The position numbers were made by a program, and so were the translations under genes. DNA of 34,040 bases from Cysteiniphilum litorale (GTDB taxonomy: Bacteria > Pseudomonadota > Gammaproteobacteria > Francisellales > Francisellaceae), in NCBI RefSeq assembly GCF_003428165.1, contig NZ_QLIQ01000030.1:1-34040 (forward strand), in the 5' to 3' direction. The notes below the pieces were generated by a model that was given only the letters and a program-made list of their open reading frames with translations, was not told the origin of the DNA and ran no database searches. This document shows positions 10,347-18,709 of this stretch, one piece after another (position 1 is the stretch's first letter; the number at the start of each line of letters is the position of its first letter).

Positions 10347-10376
10347 TATTTAAGCTTATATCCCTACAGTTGTCAA
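10347..10376 (-). promoter_or_regulatory. Putative sigma-70 promoter of gltA
   Basis: On the minus strand a consensus TTGACA (10376-10371) is followed, after 18 bases, by TAAATA (10352-10347). Transcription would start near 10340, giving a 5' leader of about 110 bases before the gltA ATG at 10230. Confidence 0.55.
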
Positions 10377-10413
10377 ATAAAGACACCCAAAGAGTTGGGA
10401 GGGATGCTGAGTC

Positions 10414-10749
10414 TTAAATAGCATGCGCAGATGATGATTTTGGTAATGCAATCGTTCCAATAAAGCCAATGATGCTCGCAATAAGTTGCAAGATCATGCT
10501 TTTTTCAAGTCCGCCGACTGAGAAGCTCGCGGTAATGATGGCTAGAATAAACGTGATAACGAATATCGTGCTTACTGTTGATTTGGTATTGGCAAATGTT
10601 AAGAAGCCTAACAGCAGTGAAACGGCAGATAAGATAATTCCCCAAACACCTACTACAACTGAATAGCCCATAAGTGTCGCTGCGAAAATAATACCTAAAA
10701 TACTTGCGATAACAACAAGGATAGACCCAATGTTTTTAATGCCTTTCAT
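10414..10749 (-). CDS. Small four-helix membrane protein of unknown function
   Basis: I do not recognise a family. The 111-residue product has four hydrophobic segments: roughly residues 6-28 (GSILVVIASILGIIFAAT), 32-52 (VVGVWGIILSAVSLLLGF), 60-80 (STIFVITFILAIITASF) and 88-104 (LQLIASIIGFIGTIAL). It has almost no loops and a short Ser/His tail. The ATG at 10749 is chosen over an upstream one at 10779 because AGGAG sits seven bases before it. It lies between rpoS and gltA in the same direction, but gaps of 169 and 183 bases argue for separate transcription. A short CCCAA/TTGGG hairpin at 10386-10399 follows the stop and may be a weak terminator. Confidence 0.75.
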   Translation of the reverse strand: MKGIKNIGSILVVIASILGIIFAATLMGYSVVVGVWGIILSAVSLLLGFLTFANTKSTVSTIFVITFILAIITASFSVGGLEKSMILQLIASIIGFIGTIALPKSSSAHAI

Positions 10750-10918
10750 AATATTTCTCCTGATAAGTGATATGAACAAAATGCTTCCTTTGCATCATGT
10801 GCTCAAGAAGTTAGGGTCAGTTTATTCTTTATCAGTGCTTGCTAGAAATGACAAAATTTTATCAAAGCTATAATATTGATTTATACAATCATCGTAAAAT
10901 AGTTTGTGATAGGGATGT

Positions 10919-11953
10919 TTACTGTTTAGAGAATAGGTTGGCATCAATATTGTTAGCCGCAGCAATTACTTTTAAGCGGCGTAATGCATCAACCTGAATT
11001 TGACGTACGCGCTCACGCGTCAGCCCAATTTGTGTGCCTGTCTCTTCAAGTGTTTGGATGTCATAGCCGCGCAGACCAAAGCGCATTGATAGCACTGCGC
11101 GTTGATTGTCACTTAACTCATCAAGCCATTGATCAATGAATTGCGCGGCTTTTTGATGTAAATGGATATCCTCCGGATCACTGGTTTGCTCATCGGCAAT
11201 TGTCTCAAGCATGCTGCGATTGGAATCATCATAGGAGTCATCCAATGAATCCATTGGTACGGTTGAGGTGAGGATTTTACGGATATCCTCAACAGGGCGG
11301 TCAATAAACTCAGCAATTTCCTCAGGGGATGGCTCATGATCAAGAAGCTTAGTTAGCTCCGTTGCTGCGCGCAAATAAACATTGAGTTCTTTTAATATAT
11401 GGACAGGAACGCGAATTGTGCGTTGGTGATTTAATAGTGCGCGTTCAATATTCTGGCGTATCCACCAAGTAGCATAGGTTGAAAATCGCCAACCCAGTTC
11501 AGGGTCGAATTTCTCAACAGCACGAATCAAGCCAAGATTACCTTCGGCAATCAAATCAAGAAAGCTTAAGCTATTACCACGTGGCTTGTAACGTTTGGCA
11601 ATTTTCACAACAAGACGTAAGTTGCTCTCAATCATGATGTTTTTTGCTTTTAAGTCGCCTTGTTGTACCTTTTGAGCGTAGTAGAATTCCTCGTCTTTTG
11701 TTAATAATGGTCTAAAGCCAATATCTACAAGATACATGCGCGTGGCGTCATTATCTACGTGCGAAAAATCATGGGCATCAACTTCTGTGTTGTTAAATGC
11801 ATTGTCATCGTCATCATCATTAGAGTTATCAAGTGTATAATCATTATCATTGATATCGTCATCATCACTGTTTTCGATGTGATTGTTTTTGAGCGTGTTA
11901 ACGATATTGTCTGGTTTGTTGTCAAACTTATCTTGTTTAGCTGGTTGTAACAC
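10919..11953 (-). CDS. rpoS: RNA polymerase sigma factor RpoS (stationary phase/stress)
   Basis: A 344-residue group 2 sigma-70 factor. Region 1.2 begins at [17 protein letters not shown] (about 68-84). Region 2 carries [33 protein letters not shown] and the -10 melting helix [18 protein letters not shown]. Region 3 shows [19 protein letters not shown]. Region 4 ends with [17 protein letters not shown], the -35 helix-turn-helix. [14 protein letters not shown] and the single compact region 2 match RpoS rather than RpoD, and there is no RpoH-type box. The start is GTG with TAAGGAG six bases upstream. Residues 29-55 are an unusual Asp/Asn-rich run, including DDDDINDND and NDDDDD. The usual neighbour nlpD is absent. 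Translational control through the GTG start and structured leader is possible but not shown. Confidence 0.92.
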   Translation of the reverse strand: MLQPAKQDKFDNKPDNIVNTLKNNHIENSDDDDINDNDYTLDNSNDDDDDNAFNNTEVDAHDFSHVDNDATRMYLVDIGFRPLLTKDEEFYYAQKVQQGDLKAKNIMIESNLRLVVKIAKRYKPRGNSLSFLDLIAEGNLGLIRAVEKFDPELGWRFSTYATWWIRQNIERALLNHQRTIRVPVHILKELNVYLRAATELTKLLDHEPSPEEIAEFIDRPVEDIRKILTSTVPMDSLDDSYDDSNRSMLETIADEQTSDPEDIHLHQKAAQFIDQWLDELSDNQRAVLSMRFGLRGYDIQTLEETGTQIGLTRERVRQIQVDALRRLKVIAAANNIDANLFSKQ

Positions 11954-11974
11954 GTCTATCTCCTTATTACCCTA

Positions 11975-12005
11975 TTTATAGAATGGTTAGAACTACTGTT
12001 ATCAA
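11975..12005 (-). promoter_or_regulatory. Candidate promoter for rpoS
   Basis: On the minus strand TTGATA (12005-12000) and TATAAA (11980-11975) flank a 19-base spacer, longer than optimal. The leader to the GTG would be only about 15-20 bases. This is a weak prediction, and other promoters further upstream are possible. Confidence 0.35.
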
Positions 12006-12359
12006 AAGGGTGGCATACTATGCATTGACTTGTTGTGGTTTCTTTGCATAACAACCCGTTCTATGACCTCTTTAACATTATCGCAACAACGCTTCATATG
12101 CGAAAGAGCAGAATGATGAATCTGCTGTAGGCTATATGATTATGTGTTATCAGATATTTTTATGTCCCTGTCGGTGATTATCGTACCCTTAATATAAATA
12201 AGATGGCAAGCCTGATAGTCAATCTCTGTAAAAGTATTTATTTTTACCAATTAAAAACCTCGCCCAGTTATGCTGGATTATCCTTAATAAGTCCGATATG
12301 ATTGGCAATCACTTACATGCTAGGATAATGTCTTATTAAGTATCTAAGCAATGGTTTAT

Positions 12360-12368
12360 TGGTATAAT
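12360..12368 (+). promoter_or_regulatory. Extended -10 promoter for the sensor kinase gene
   Basis: TGGTATAAT is a perfect TGn plus TATAAT extended -10 element. No good -35 hexamer lies 16-18 bases upstream, which is usual for this class. Transcription would begin around 12375, right at the start of the palindrome. Confidence 0.5.
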
Positions 12369-12376
12369 GGATATTC

Positions 12377-12424
12377 GGATCAAGCCCGAATATGACAACT
12401 CACTGTCATTCTCGGACTTGATCC
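12377..12424. repeat. Imperfect palindrome (REP/MITE-like) in the kinase leader
   Basis: Two 20-base arms (12377-12396 and 12405-12424), inverted with 17 of 20 positions matching, surround an eight-base loop. Each arm also folds on itself: ATTCGG/CCGAAT around 12374-12391 and TTCTCGGA/TCCGAGAA at 12409-12429. The CGGACTTGATCCG type of core is familiar from dispersed proteobacterial intergenic repeats. Only this copy is visible in the window. Confidence 0.65.
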
Positions 12425-12496
12425 GAGAATCCAAAAAATACCTGATAATATCTGCATGGCTACTTATGCCTAGTTACTTTGAATGTTTTGAGTATT

Positions 12497-13975
12497 ATGG
12501 AACGCGCGAATTACTTTACTTTTCTTAATAACAGGTTATCGATTCAAAAGTTTTTAAGTATCTGTTTAATATTGCTGATTAGCTGCTCAATTTTTATTTT
12601 AGGTGTCTTTAACTATTATCAGATGCGTCAACAAAACGAAGATTTATTTAAAATGCAAATGGTTAACAGTGCCAATGCGATTGATGCCTTATTGTCTGCC
12701 GCGATTACTGATAGTTCAAAACGTCAGTTAAGTGATTTGCTGGAATCTAACTCTTTAACAACGCTTGAAAATATCGCAGGGAACTTAAAGCCCAAAATTG
12801 CACAATTTGATAATGTGTATAAAGATTCATTTGCTTTTCAGGTTTATGATCGCCGCAGTGGTAATTTGATTTTGCATTCAACAGGATCACCGGATGTGTC
12901 TACTTTTCAAAAGACGGAACTTGACAGCTTTCAAACGGTTAAGCTAAAAACGTCACAAGGATCGCAATTATGGAATATGTTTAGCATTAATAGTCGCTAT
13001 CAACCGTATCGCATTGTGGTGTTGGTAAGCTCTGATTTTAAGCATCAAATGTTTTTGAATTTGTTTCGCAGCGCTTTGTGGGATTTGATCACGCTATATA
13101 TATTTCTATTGCTATCTATATTTATTGTGGTGCAACTGGCTTTGCGACCTTTATCTGATATTCGCCGTGCAATTGCAGTCAAAGATCCACGTAAGCTTGA
13201 ACCAATTGCTGTTAAAACAGCGCCGCCTGAAGTGATTCCGCTATTAAATCAATTAAATATTCTATTTCAAAAATTTAGTAAGGTGTTAGAGCGTGAGAAG
13301 CGCTTTGCTGGAGATGCAGCGCATGAATTAAAAACGCCATTGGCAGCATTGAAAACACAAGCTGAGGTTGCGCTTAACTTGGATGACATGGTTGAGATTA
13401 AAAAGCGCATTGCCAATATTATCAGTGGCGCCGATCGATATTTTTATATTATTGACCAACTGCTGACGTTAAGTCGCTTAGAGCCGCAGCAGGATTTGCC
13501 TGATAAAAAAAATGTGAATTTAAATAATATTGCTGAGAATCAACTTGCGGAGTTGGCGTTATTGGCGCTGCAAAAGAATATTGAGTTAGAGTTCTTGCCA
13601 AGTAAGTCAGCAGCGGTTGTTTATGCTAGCGAAACATTAATAAATATTTTATTTAGGAATCTTATTGATAATGCCATTCGTTATACCCTCGATGGTGGTA
13701 AAGTTATTTTATATAGTTATGTGGCAAAATCAGAAGTCTTATTTGAGTTTGTTGATAACGGCATTGGGATTGCTGAAGATAAGCAAAAGCGAATTTTTGA
13801 TCGATTTTATCGTGAAGCAGGGACGGGGCAAGCTGGTAGCGGTCTTGGGCTTTCAATTGTTAAGGAGATTGTCAGATTGCATGATGGGCAGATAGCCGCG
13901 CGCACCTCGGATGGAGGGCAAGGTTTGACGATCGTGCTACAGTTTCCCATAAGTAAAACAATCGTGAGTAGTTAA
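12497..13975 (+). CDS. Sensor histidine kinase, QseC-like, without adjacent response regulator
   Basis: A 492-residue inner-membrane HPK1-type kinase. The first transmembrane helix is at about 18-40 (FLSICLILLISCSIFILGVF). A periplasmic sensor domain of about 145 residues follows, then a second helix near 193-213, a HAMP linker (LRPLSDIRRAIAVKD), and the phosphorylation site AAHELKTPLAALKTQAEVAL. The ATPase boxes are LFRNLIDNAIRYT (N), FVDNGIGI (G1), IFDRFYREAG (F) and GSGLGLSIVKEI (G2). All catalytic residues are present. The H-box and architecture fit the QseC/PmrB branch, which phosphorylates OmpR-family regulators. A frame opens with TTG at 12479, but ATG at 12497 is preferred. Neither has a strong ribosome site. 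No regulator gene is nearby, so the partner must be encoded elsewhere. It converges with the DUF4124 gene, four bases away. Confidence 0.9.
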   Translation: MERANYFTFLNNRLSIQKFLSICLILLISCSIFILGVFNYYQMRQQNEDLFKMQMVNSANAIDALLSAAITDSSKRQLSDLLESNSLTTLENIAGNLKPKIAQFDNVYKDSFAFQVYDRRSGNLILHSTGSPDVSTFQKTELDSFQTVKLKTSQGSQLWNMFSINSRYQPYRIVVLVSSDFKHQMFLNLFRSALWDLITLYIFLLLSIFIVVQLALRPLSDIRRAIAVKDPRKLEPIAVKTAPPEVIPLLNQLNILFQKFSKVLEREKRFAGDAAHELKTPLAALKTQAEVALNLDDMVEIKKRIANIISGADRYFYIIDQLLTLSRLEPQQDLPDKKNVNLNNIAENQLAELALLALQKNIELEFLPSKSAAVVYASETLINILFRNLIDNAIRYTLDGGKVILYSYVAKSEVLFEFVDNGIGIAEDKQKRIFDRFYREAGTGQAGSGLGLSIVKEIVRLHDGQIAARTSDGGQGLTIVLQFPISKTIVSS

Positions 13976-13979
13976 AAAC

Positions 13980-14585
13980 TCATTTGAGATTTTGTTTGAC
14001 GCGACTGTTATGAATATACATGGTGATTGAGTCAGAGAAAAAAGACTCCCCTGCTTCAGTCTTGCCGTAGAGGCTTATGTCGTTCTTGCCAGGAAGAGGT
14101 CTTGGAATATTCCATGTGTCATTTTGATAAACCGCGTTTGCCTCATGTTCATTCGCAATCACCATCACTTTGGCTTTGGCTGATAGTGGTGGAGAGGTCT
14201 GGATGGGAATTAATGGATAGAAGTTATGAACATGCGTGTTATTGGCGGGAGATGTGATTTTTATATTAAGCGTGCTTTTTTGATTATCGATATGTTCAGA
14301 AAGTTTTTTTTTAAGCGTTGAGGTCATTGTGTTTAAAGCTTCAGTGCTATTATCATCGGCATCTTCACTATCAGTTTTGCTATGTGTCTGAGCAATAACG
14401 TTTAACGTTTGTGTATCAACAGTGGTTGTATCAGTGCTTTCGCCGGGCGGTGTATTAGAGAAAACAGTATTGCCATTTTCATCTTGCCACTGATATATCT
14501 CAGCATTCGCTGTGAAGATGAAAAAAACTAAAATTAATAGCAAAAAATGCTGGCAAAATGATTTTGCTTTCGTATATACTTGCAC
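13980..14585 (-). CDS. Exported DUF4124-domain protein of unknown function
   Basis: A 201-residue protein with an N-terminal signal peptide (hydrophobic core FLLLILVFFIFTANA, likely cleavage before EIYQW at about residue 29). It continues directly into the DUF4124 signature EIYQWQDENGNTVFSNTPP, widespread in proteobacterial envelope proteins. A Thr/Asp/Ser-rich linker (about 48-85) and a short helical stretch (LNTMTSTLKKKLSEHI) precede a beta-rich C-terminal part. That part begins LNIKITSPANNTHVH and resembles an Ig-like or carbohydrate-binding-like fold (inference). The annotated start is GTG with a poor ribosome site, and a start a few codons later is possible. The product is probably periplasmic. 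It converges with the kinase gene four bases away, and no functional link is evident. Confidence 0.8.
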   Translation of the reverse strand: MQVYTKAKSFCQHFLLLILVFFIFTANAEIYQWQDENGNTVFSNTPPGESTDTTTVDTQTLNVIAQTHSKTDSEDADDNSTEALNTMTSTLKKKLSEHIDNQKSTLNIKITSPANNTHVHNFYPLIPIQTSPPLSAKAKVMVIANEHEANAVYQNDTWNIPRPLPGKNDISLYGKTEAGESFFSDSITMYIHNSRVKQNLK

Positions 14586-14655
14586 GCGTCTTAACTGCTT
14601 AAGTTTTCAAAATCTGGTGCATGAAATTATAGGCAAAAAAATCGATGAAAAAAAG

Positions 14656-14684
14656 TTGATTTTTAAAAACTAAAGCCCTATGAT
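14656..14684 (+). promoter_or_regulatory. Promoter of the tRNA-tuf operon
   Basis: TTGATT (14656-14661) and TATGAT (14679-14684) have an ideal 17-base spacer, followed by a GC-rich discriminator (TGTCGCC). Transcription would begin at about 14691, nine bases before the first tRNA. The GC-rich discriminator is the feature known to make stable-RNA promoters sensitive to ppGpp (inference here). Confidence 0.7.
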
Positions 14685-14699
14685 TGTCGCCAGCACGCT

Positions 14700-14784
14700 G
14701 GAGGGGTTCCCGAGCGGCCAAAGGGATCAGACTGTAAATCTGACGGCTCAGCCTTCGCAGGTTCGAATCCTGCCCCCTCCACCA
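14700..14784 (+). tRNA. tRNA-Tyr (anticodon GTA)
   Basis: 85 bases with encoded CCA. The acceptor stem is GGAGGGG/CCCCTCC, the anticodon loop is CTGTAAA, there is a class II long variable arm, and the T arm reads GGTTCGAATCC. It closely follows the E. coli tRNA-Tyr pattern. Confidence 0.97.
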
Positions 14785-14796
14785 CGATTTCCCAGT

Positions 14797-14870
14797 GCGG
14801 GCGTAGTTCAATGGTAGAACTTCGGCCTTCCAAGCCGATAGCGTGGGTTCGATTCCCATCGCCCGCTCCA
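14797..14870 (+). tRNA. tRNA-Gly (anticodon TCC)
   Basis: 74 bases with encoded CCA. The acceptor is GCGGGCG/CGCCCGC, the anticodon loop CTTCCAA, and the T arm GGGTTCGATTCCC. It is cotranscribed with the flanking tRNAs, with a 12-base gap from tRNA-Tyr. Confidence 0.97.
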
Positions 14871-14935
14871 TTAAAGGGATTTATAAAGTGTATTTAAAGA
14901 TTAAAGTATAAAAAATTAAGTTTTAAAATATTGAA

Positions 14936-15011
<76 letters not shown>

Positions 15012-15044
15012 GTTGAGTTTGTTAATAAAACTTTGGAGCAAATA

Positions 15045-16229
15045 ATGGCTAAAGAAAAATTTGAACGTAAGAAGCCGCACGTTAACGTTGGTACGATTGG
15101 TCACGTGGATCATGGTAAAACAACTTTGACAGCAGCGATCACTAAAGTGCTTTCAGAAGCATATGGTGGTAGCGCTCGTGCGTTCGATGAGATTGATAAT
15201 GCGCCAGAAGAAAAAGCGCGTGGTATTACTATTTCAACTTCTCACGTTGAGTATGAAACACCAAATCGTCACTACGCACACGTAGACTGTCCAGGGCACG
15301 CGGATTATGTTAAGAACATGATTACTGGTGCTGCTCAGATGGATGGCGCGATTCTTGTATGTTCAGCTGCTGATGGTCCTATGCCGCAAACGCGTGAGCA
15401 CATCCTTTTATCACGTCAGGTAGGTGTTCCATATATCGTTGTTTTCTTGAACAAGTGTGATATGGTTGATGACGAGGAGTTATTAGAATTGGTTGAGATG
15501 GAAGTTCGTGAGCTTCTTGATCAATACGAATTCCCTGGTGATGATACACCAATCATTAAAGGTTCAGCAACTGGCGCTTTAGCTGGTGAGCAAAAATGGG
15601 TTGATGCTATTCTTGAGTTGGGTAAAACACTTGATGAGTACATCCCTGAGCCACAACGTGAAACTGACAAGCCTTTCTTGTTACCAATTGAAGACGTGTT
15701 CTCAATTTCTGGTCGTGGTACAGTTGTTACTGGACGTGTTGAGCGTGGCGTTATCAAGGTTGGTGAAGAAGTTGAAGTTGTTGGTATCAGAGCGACTCAA
15801 AAGACGACAGTTACTGGTGTTGAAATGTTCCGTAAGCTTCTAGATGAAGGTAAAGCGGGTGAGAACGTTGGTATTCTAGTTCGTGGTCTTAAACGTGATG
15901 ACGTTGAGCGTGGTCAAGTTCTTTGTAAGCCAGGTTCAATTACACCACACACTAAGTTTGAAGCAGAAGTATATGTGTTATCTAAAGAAGAAGGTGGGCG
16001 TCATACTCCATTCTTCAAAGGTTACAGACCACAGTTCTACTTCCGTACAACGGATGTAACTGGTTCATGTGAGCTTCCTGAGGGTGTTGAGATGGTAATG
16101 CCTGGTGATAACATCAAAATGACTGTTACATTGATCAACTCTATCGCGATGGAAGATGGCTTACGCTTCGCTATCCGTGAAGGTGGTCGTACGGTTGGTG
16201 CTGGTGTTGTAGCTAAGATTCTTGCTTAA
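15045..16229 (+). CDS. tuf: Elongation factor Tu
   Basis: A 394-residue GTPase that delivers aminoacyl-tRNA to the ribosomal A site. The G domain shows GHVDHGKT (19-26), the switch I stretch [27 protein letters not shown] (starting at about 81) and NKCD (136-139). The beta-barrel domains 2 and 3 follow, with [13 protein letters not shown] and [19 protein letters not shown], ending VVAKILA. The ATG at 15045 has GGAG at 15035-15038. The frame opens four codons earlier, but that start is not the family start. The gene sits between tRNA-Thr and tRNA-Trp, so the primary transcript must be processed at tRNA ends. The codon bias is that of a highly expressed gene. Confidence 0.99.
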   Translation: MAKEKFERKKPHVNVGTIGHVDHGKTTLTAAITKVLSEAYGGSARAFDEIDNAPEEKARGITISTSHVEYETPNRHYAHVDCPGHADYVKNMITGAAQMDGAILVCSAADGPMPQTREHILLSRQVGVPYIVVFLNKCDMVDDEELLELVEMEVRELLDQYEFPGDDTPIIKGSATGALAGEQKWVDAILELGKTLDEYIPEPQRETDKPFLLPIEDVFSISGRGTVVTGRVERGVIKVGEEVEVVGIRATQKTTVTGVEMFRKLLDEGKAGENVGILVRGLKRDDVERGQVLCKPGSITPHTKFEAEVYVLSKEEGGRHTPFFKGYRPQFYFRTTDVTGSCELPEGVEMVMPGDNIKMTVTLINSIAMEDGLRFAIREGGRTVGAGVVAKILA

Positions 16230-16256
16230 TATCAGTAATAGCTCGATAAGTTTTGT

Positions 16257-16332
16257 AGGCCAGTAGTTCAATTGGTAGAGCAGCGGTCTCCAAAACCGCA
16301 AGTTGGGGGTTCGAGTCCCTCCTGGCCTGCCA
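16257..16332 (+). tRNA. tRNA-Trp (anticodon CCA)
   Basis: 76 bases with encoded CCA. The acceptor is AGGCCAG/CTGGCCT, the anticodon loop CTCCAAA, the D arm starts GTTCAATTGG, and the T arm is GGGTTCGAGTCCC. It lies 27 bases after the tuf stop and ends 15 bases before a terminator hairpin. Confidence 0.97.
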
Positions 16333-16343
16333 AATAAATTGAC

Positions 16344-16372
16344 TTGAACGGCGTGTTAATCTGTGTTAAGAT
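16344..16372 (+). promoter_or_regulatory. Candidate secE promoter embedded in the terminator
   Basis: TTGAAC (16344-16349) and TAAGAT (16367-16372) are 17 bases apart and lie inside the hairpin described at 16347-16383. Initiation would fall near 16379, within the distal arm, so a transcript from here would not form the terminator. There is no other room for a secE promoter downstream of the hairpin. Confidence 0.4.
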
Positions 16373-16390
16373 TGCACGCCGTTTTTGTTT
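16347..16390 (+). terminator. Rho-independent terminator after tRNA-Trp
   Basis: AACGGCGTG (16347-16355) pairs perfectly with CACGCCGTT (16375-16383). An inner AATCT/AGATT pairing extends the stem, and TTTGTTT follows. It would end or attenuate the tRNA-tuf transcript before secE. Confidence 0.8.
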
Positions 16391-16413
16391 GTAGTGGGAA
16401 ATGAGGCTTCTAG

Positions 16414-16830
16414 ATGAAAGATTCAGTAACTAAAAAAGTGTGGACAACCACCACTAAAAAAGCTGATATGCGTCAAATAAGTAGCGCTAATAATAAGATG
16501 TTGTGGTTGTTGATGGTGATTATCGCTGCAGTCATTGTTTTTTCGAGTATGTATTTCTCGCTTTTTACCGAGTCATCTGCATTGATGGCGGTGCTTATTA
16601 TTGTTGGTATTGTTGTTTTATTGGCGATAGGTAAGCAGACGAATCAAGGTGCAAAAGGCTGGCAGTTTGTGCTTGAAGCAAGGTTGGAAATGCGAAAGGT
16701 CGTATGGCCAACACGCCAAGAAACCATTAATTCAACATTGATTGTTCTGGCGATTGTTGCTGTGGCGTCGGTAATTATTTATTTTGTTGGTATGCTATTT
16801 ATGCATCTTATTCAGGCGATATTAAGTTAA
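16414..16830 (+). CDS. secE: Preprotein translocase subunit SecE
   Basis: A 138-residue small subunit of the SecYEG channel. Like E. coli SecE it has three membrane helices: about 29-50 ([20 protein letters not shown]), 55-72 ([18 protein letters not shown]) and 108-132 ([20 protein letters not shown]). The conserved cytoplasmic amphipathic segment with [12 protein letters not shown] lies before the last helix, which clamps SecY. The ATG has GAGG seven bases upstream. nusG starts 10 bases after the stop, the usual secE-nusG pair. Confidence 0.96.
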   Translation: MKDSVTKKVWTTTTKKADMRQISSANNKMLWLLMVIIAAVIVFSSMYFSLFTESSALMAVLIIVGIVVLLAIGKQTNQGAKGWQFVLEARLEMRKVVWPTRQETINSTLIVLAIVAVASVIIYFVGMLFMHLIQAILS

Positions 16831-16840
16831 GAGGTTGTTT

Positions 16841-17464
16841 ATGTCTGCGGATGAAAAAGATGTGCCTAATGAGCATGTCGAAACAGAAGCTGCACAGTCA
16901 GATGCGCAAGCAGAGAGTGGCGGCAAGAAGAGGTGGTATGTTATTCAAGCTTACTCAGGCTATGAAAAGCGTGTAAAGACTCAGATTGAAGAGAAAATAA
17001 AGCTCGAAGGCTTAGAGCATTTCTTTGGCAAGATTTTAGTTCCAACTGAAGAAGTTGTTGAAATGAAGGCTGGGCAAAAGCGTAAAAGTGAGCGTAAATT
17101 TTTCCCTGGCTATGTATTGATACAGATGGAAATGGATGAAGCTGCTTGGCAGTTAGTGCGTCGTATACCTCGTGTTAGTGGGTTTGTTGGCGGCACAAGT
17201 GAGCGTCCGATGCCAATTACTAATGCAGAAGCAGAAAGAATTCTAGGTTCATTAAAAACAGGTGCTGATAAGACTGCACCGAAACCGCGTACCACCTTTC
17301 AGGTTGGTCAAGTGGTTCGTGTGTTGGATGGTCCATTTGCTGACTTTACCGGTGTGGTTGAAGAGATTAACTATGAAAAATCGCGCGTGCATGTTGCGGT
17401 CTCAATTTTTGGTCGTTCAACGCCTGTCGAGTTAGAATTCTCTCAAGTCGAGAAAGATGCTTAA
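16841..17464 (+). CDS. nusG: Transcription termination/antitermination factor NusG
   Basis: A 207-residue NusG. An acidic N-terminal extension of about 30 residues precedes the NGN domain, which starts at [19 protein letters not shown] and contains the RNA polymerase clamp-binding [10 protein letters not shown]. The C-terminal KOW domain ([20 protein letters not shown]) contacts Rho or ribosomal protein S10. E. coli NusG has 181 residues, and the extra length is all in the N-terminal extension. The frame opens with TTG at 16835, but the ATG at 16841 has GAGG six bases upstream. It forms an operon with secE. Confidence 0.96.
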   Translation: MSADEKDVPNEHVETEAAQSDAQAESGGKKRWYVIQAYSGYEKRVKTQIEEKIKLEGLEHFFGKILVPTEEVVEMKAGQKRKSERKFFPGYVLIQMEMDEAAWQLVRRIPRVSGFVGGTSERPMPITNAEAERILGSLKTGADKTAPKPRTTFQVGQVVRVLDGPFADFTGVVEEINYEKSRVHVAVSIFGRSTPVELEFSQVEKDA

Positions 17465-17470
17465 GAGTTT

Positions 17471-17554
17471 ATCACTGCCAGAGTCGGTGATATAAGGTGC
17501 TTGATGCTAGGCATTAAGCAAATGTAACAGGGAAGCTATTTATAAAAGAATAGC
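17471..17554 (+). promoter_or_regulatory. Structured leader of rplK-rplA (candidate L1 autoregulatory region)
   Basis: The 115-base gap before rplK holds three hairpins: 17471-17491 (ATCACTG/CGGTGAT with one G-U), 17498-17520 (TGCTTGATGC/GCATTAAGCA with one G-U), and 17535-17554 (GCTATT/AATAGC). In E. coli, L1 represses its own operon by binding the L11 leader. Which hairpin, if any, mimics the rRNA L1 site is not established from sequence. Confidence 0.5.
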
Positions 17555-17579
17555 GTTATACCCAAATTAGGAGTAAATA

Positions 17580-18014
17580 ATGGCAAAGAAAGTACAAGCT
17601 TATATTAAGCTTCAGGTAAAAGCAGGGCAAGCAAACCCTAGTCCTCCGATTGGTCCAGCATTGGGTCAGCACGGTGTGAATATTATGGAATTCTGTAAAG
17701 CATTTAACGCGCAGACACAAAAAATGGAACAGGGTTCACCAGTTCCTGTTGTGATTACTGTATATAGCGACAGAAGTTTCACTTTCACAATGAAAACGCC
17801 ACCGGCTTCATTCTTGTTGAAAAAGGCTGCTAAGATTAAATCTGGTAGTTCTAAGCCTTCAAAAGAAGTGGCAGGTACGGTTAATCGTGAGCAACTAGAA
17901 GAGATTGCTAAGGCAAAAGAACCTGATTTAACAGCGGCAACTTTAGATGCTGCGGTTAGAACAATTGCAGGTAGCGCGCGTAGCATGGGTCTTAAAGTTG
18001 AGGGGGTTGAATAA
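17580..18014 (+). CDS. rplK: 50S ribosomal protein L11
   Basis: A 144-residue L11 that binds the GTPase-associated region of 23S rRNA and is needed for RelA activation. The N-terminal domain shows the Pro-rich [20 protein letters not shown], the target region of thiopeptides. The C-terminal RNA-binding domain contains [15 protein letters not shown] and ends [20 protein letters not shown] precedes the ATG. The stop overlaps the rplA start by one base (TAATG), indicating translational coupling. Confidence 0.98.
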   Translation: MAKKVQAYIKLQVKAGQANPSPPIGPALGQHGVNIMEFCKAFNAQTQKMEQGSPVPVVITVYSDRSFTFTMKTPPASFLLKKAAKIKSGSSKPSKEVAGTVNREQLEEIAKAKEPDLTAATLDAAVRTIAGSARSMGLKVEGVE

Positions 18015-18709
18015 TGGCTAAGTTATCAAAAAGAATGAAAGCATTGTCTGAAAAAATAAACAGATTAAATGCGTATTCAGCAACTGATGCATTCAACCTT
18101 TTGAAAGAACTTTCAAAAGTTAAGTTCAAAGAATCGATCGATGTTGCAGTTAATTTAGGTGTTGATCCGCGTAAATCTGATCAAGTTGTGCGTGGCGCTT
18201 CTGTATTGCCAAATGGTACAGGTAAAACAGTTCGTGTTGCAGTTTTCACGCAAGGTGAGAATGTACTCAAGGCAACTGAAGCTGGTGCTGATATCGTTGG
18301 TATGGATGATTTGGCAGCTGAAGTTAAAAAAGGCAATATGGATTTTGACGTTGTAATCGCAACGCCTGATGCAATGCGTGTTGTTGGTCAGCTAGGTCAA
18401 ATTCTTGGACCTAAAGGTTTAATGCCGAACCCTAAAGTAGGTACGGTAACAACTGATGTTGCTCAAGCAGTTACGAATGCAAAAGCAGGTCAGGTTCGTT
18501 TCCGCGTTGATAAAGCAGGTATCGTGCATACGACTATTGGTAAAGCTGATTTTGAACCAGCAGCTTTGCAACAAAACTTAGAAACGCTTTTGGCAGATCT
18601 TAAAAAGCTTAAGCCTGCAGCAGCAAAAGGCGTTTATATCAAGAAGATTACAGTATCTAGCACAATGGGTCCTGGGATTTTGCTTGACATGAGCACAATC
18701 GAGGTTTAA
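18014..18709 (+). CDS. rplA: 50S ribosomal protein L1
   Basis: A 231-residue L1 of the ribosomal L1 stalk, which moves deacylated tRNA out of the E site and, in E. coli, represses the rplKA mRNA. Recognisable stretches are [35 protein letters not shown] and [17 protein letters not shown], and the C-terminus is [16 protein letters not shown]. The ATG overlaps the rplK stop by one base. Confidence 0.98.
   Translation: MAKLSKRMKALSEKINRLNAYSATDAFNLLKELSKVKFKESIDVAVNLGVDPRKSDQVVRGASVLPNGTGKTVRVAVFTQGENVLKATEAGADIVGMDDLAAEVKKGNMDFDVVIATPDAMRVVGQLGQILGPKGLMPNPKVGTVTTDVAQAVTNAKAGQVRFRVDKAGIVHTTIGKADFEPAALQQNLETLLADLKKLKPAAAKGVYIKKITVSSTMGPGILLDMSTIEV

Larger units (their letters stand above)
11954..12496. 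other. Divergent intergenic region between rpoS and the sensor kinase
   Basis: No credible coding sequence is seen in these 543 bases. The region is AT-rich and holds the short candidate rpoS promoter, a pair of inverted arms CTTAATAAG (12283-12291) and CTTATTAAG (12332-12340), an extended -10 promoter facing the kinase gene, and a 48-base imperfect palindrome. The space is large enough for regulator sites or a small RNA, but I cannot identify one. Confidence 0.6.

Noticed and set aside
11759-11950. Ile/Val-rich 63-residue plus-strand frame
   Set aside because: It is the antisense of the Asp/Asn-rich rpoS tract (GAT/AAT codons read backwards as ATC/ATT). The hydrophobic look is a codon artefact.
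14599-14871. 90-residue minus-strand frame with PTLSAWKAEVLPLNYARTG
   Set aside because: It is the antisense of tRNA-Tyr and tRNA-Gly. Such frames are a well-known spurious annotation over tRNA genes.
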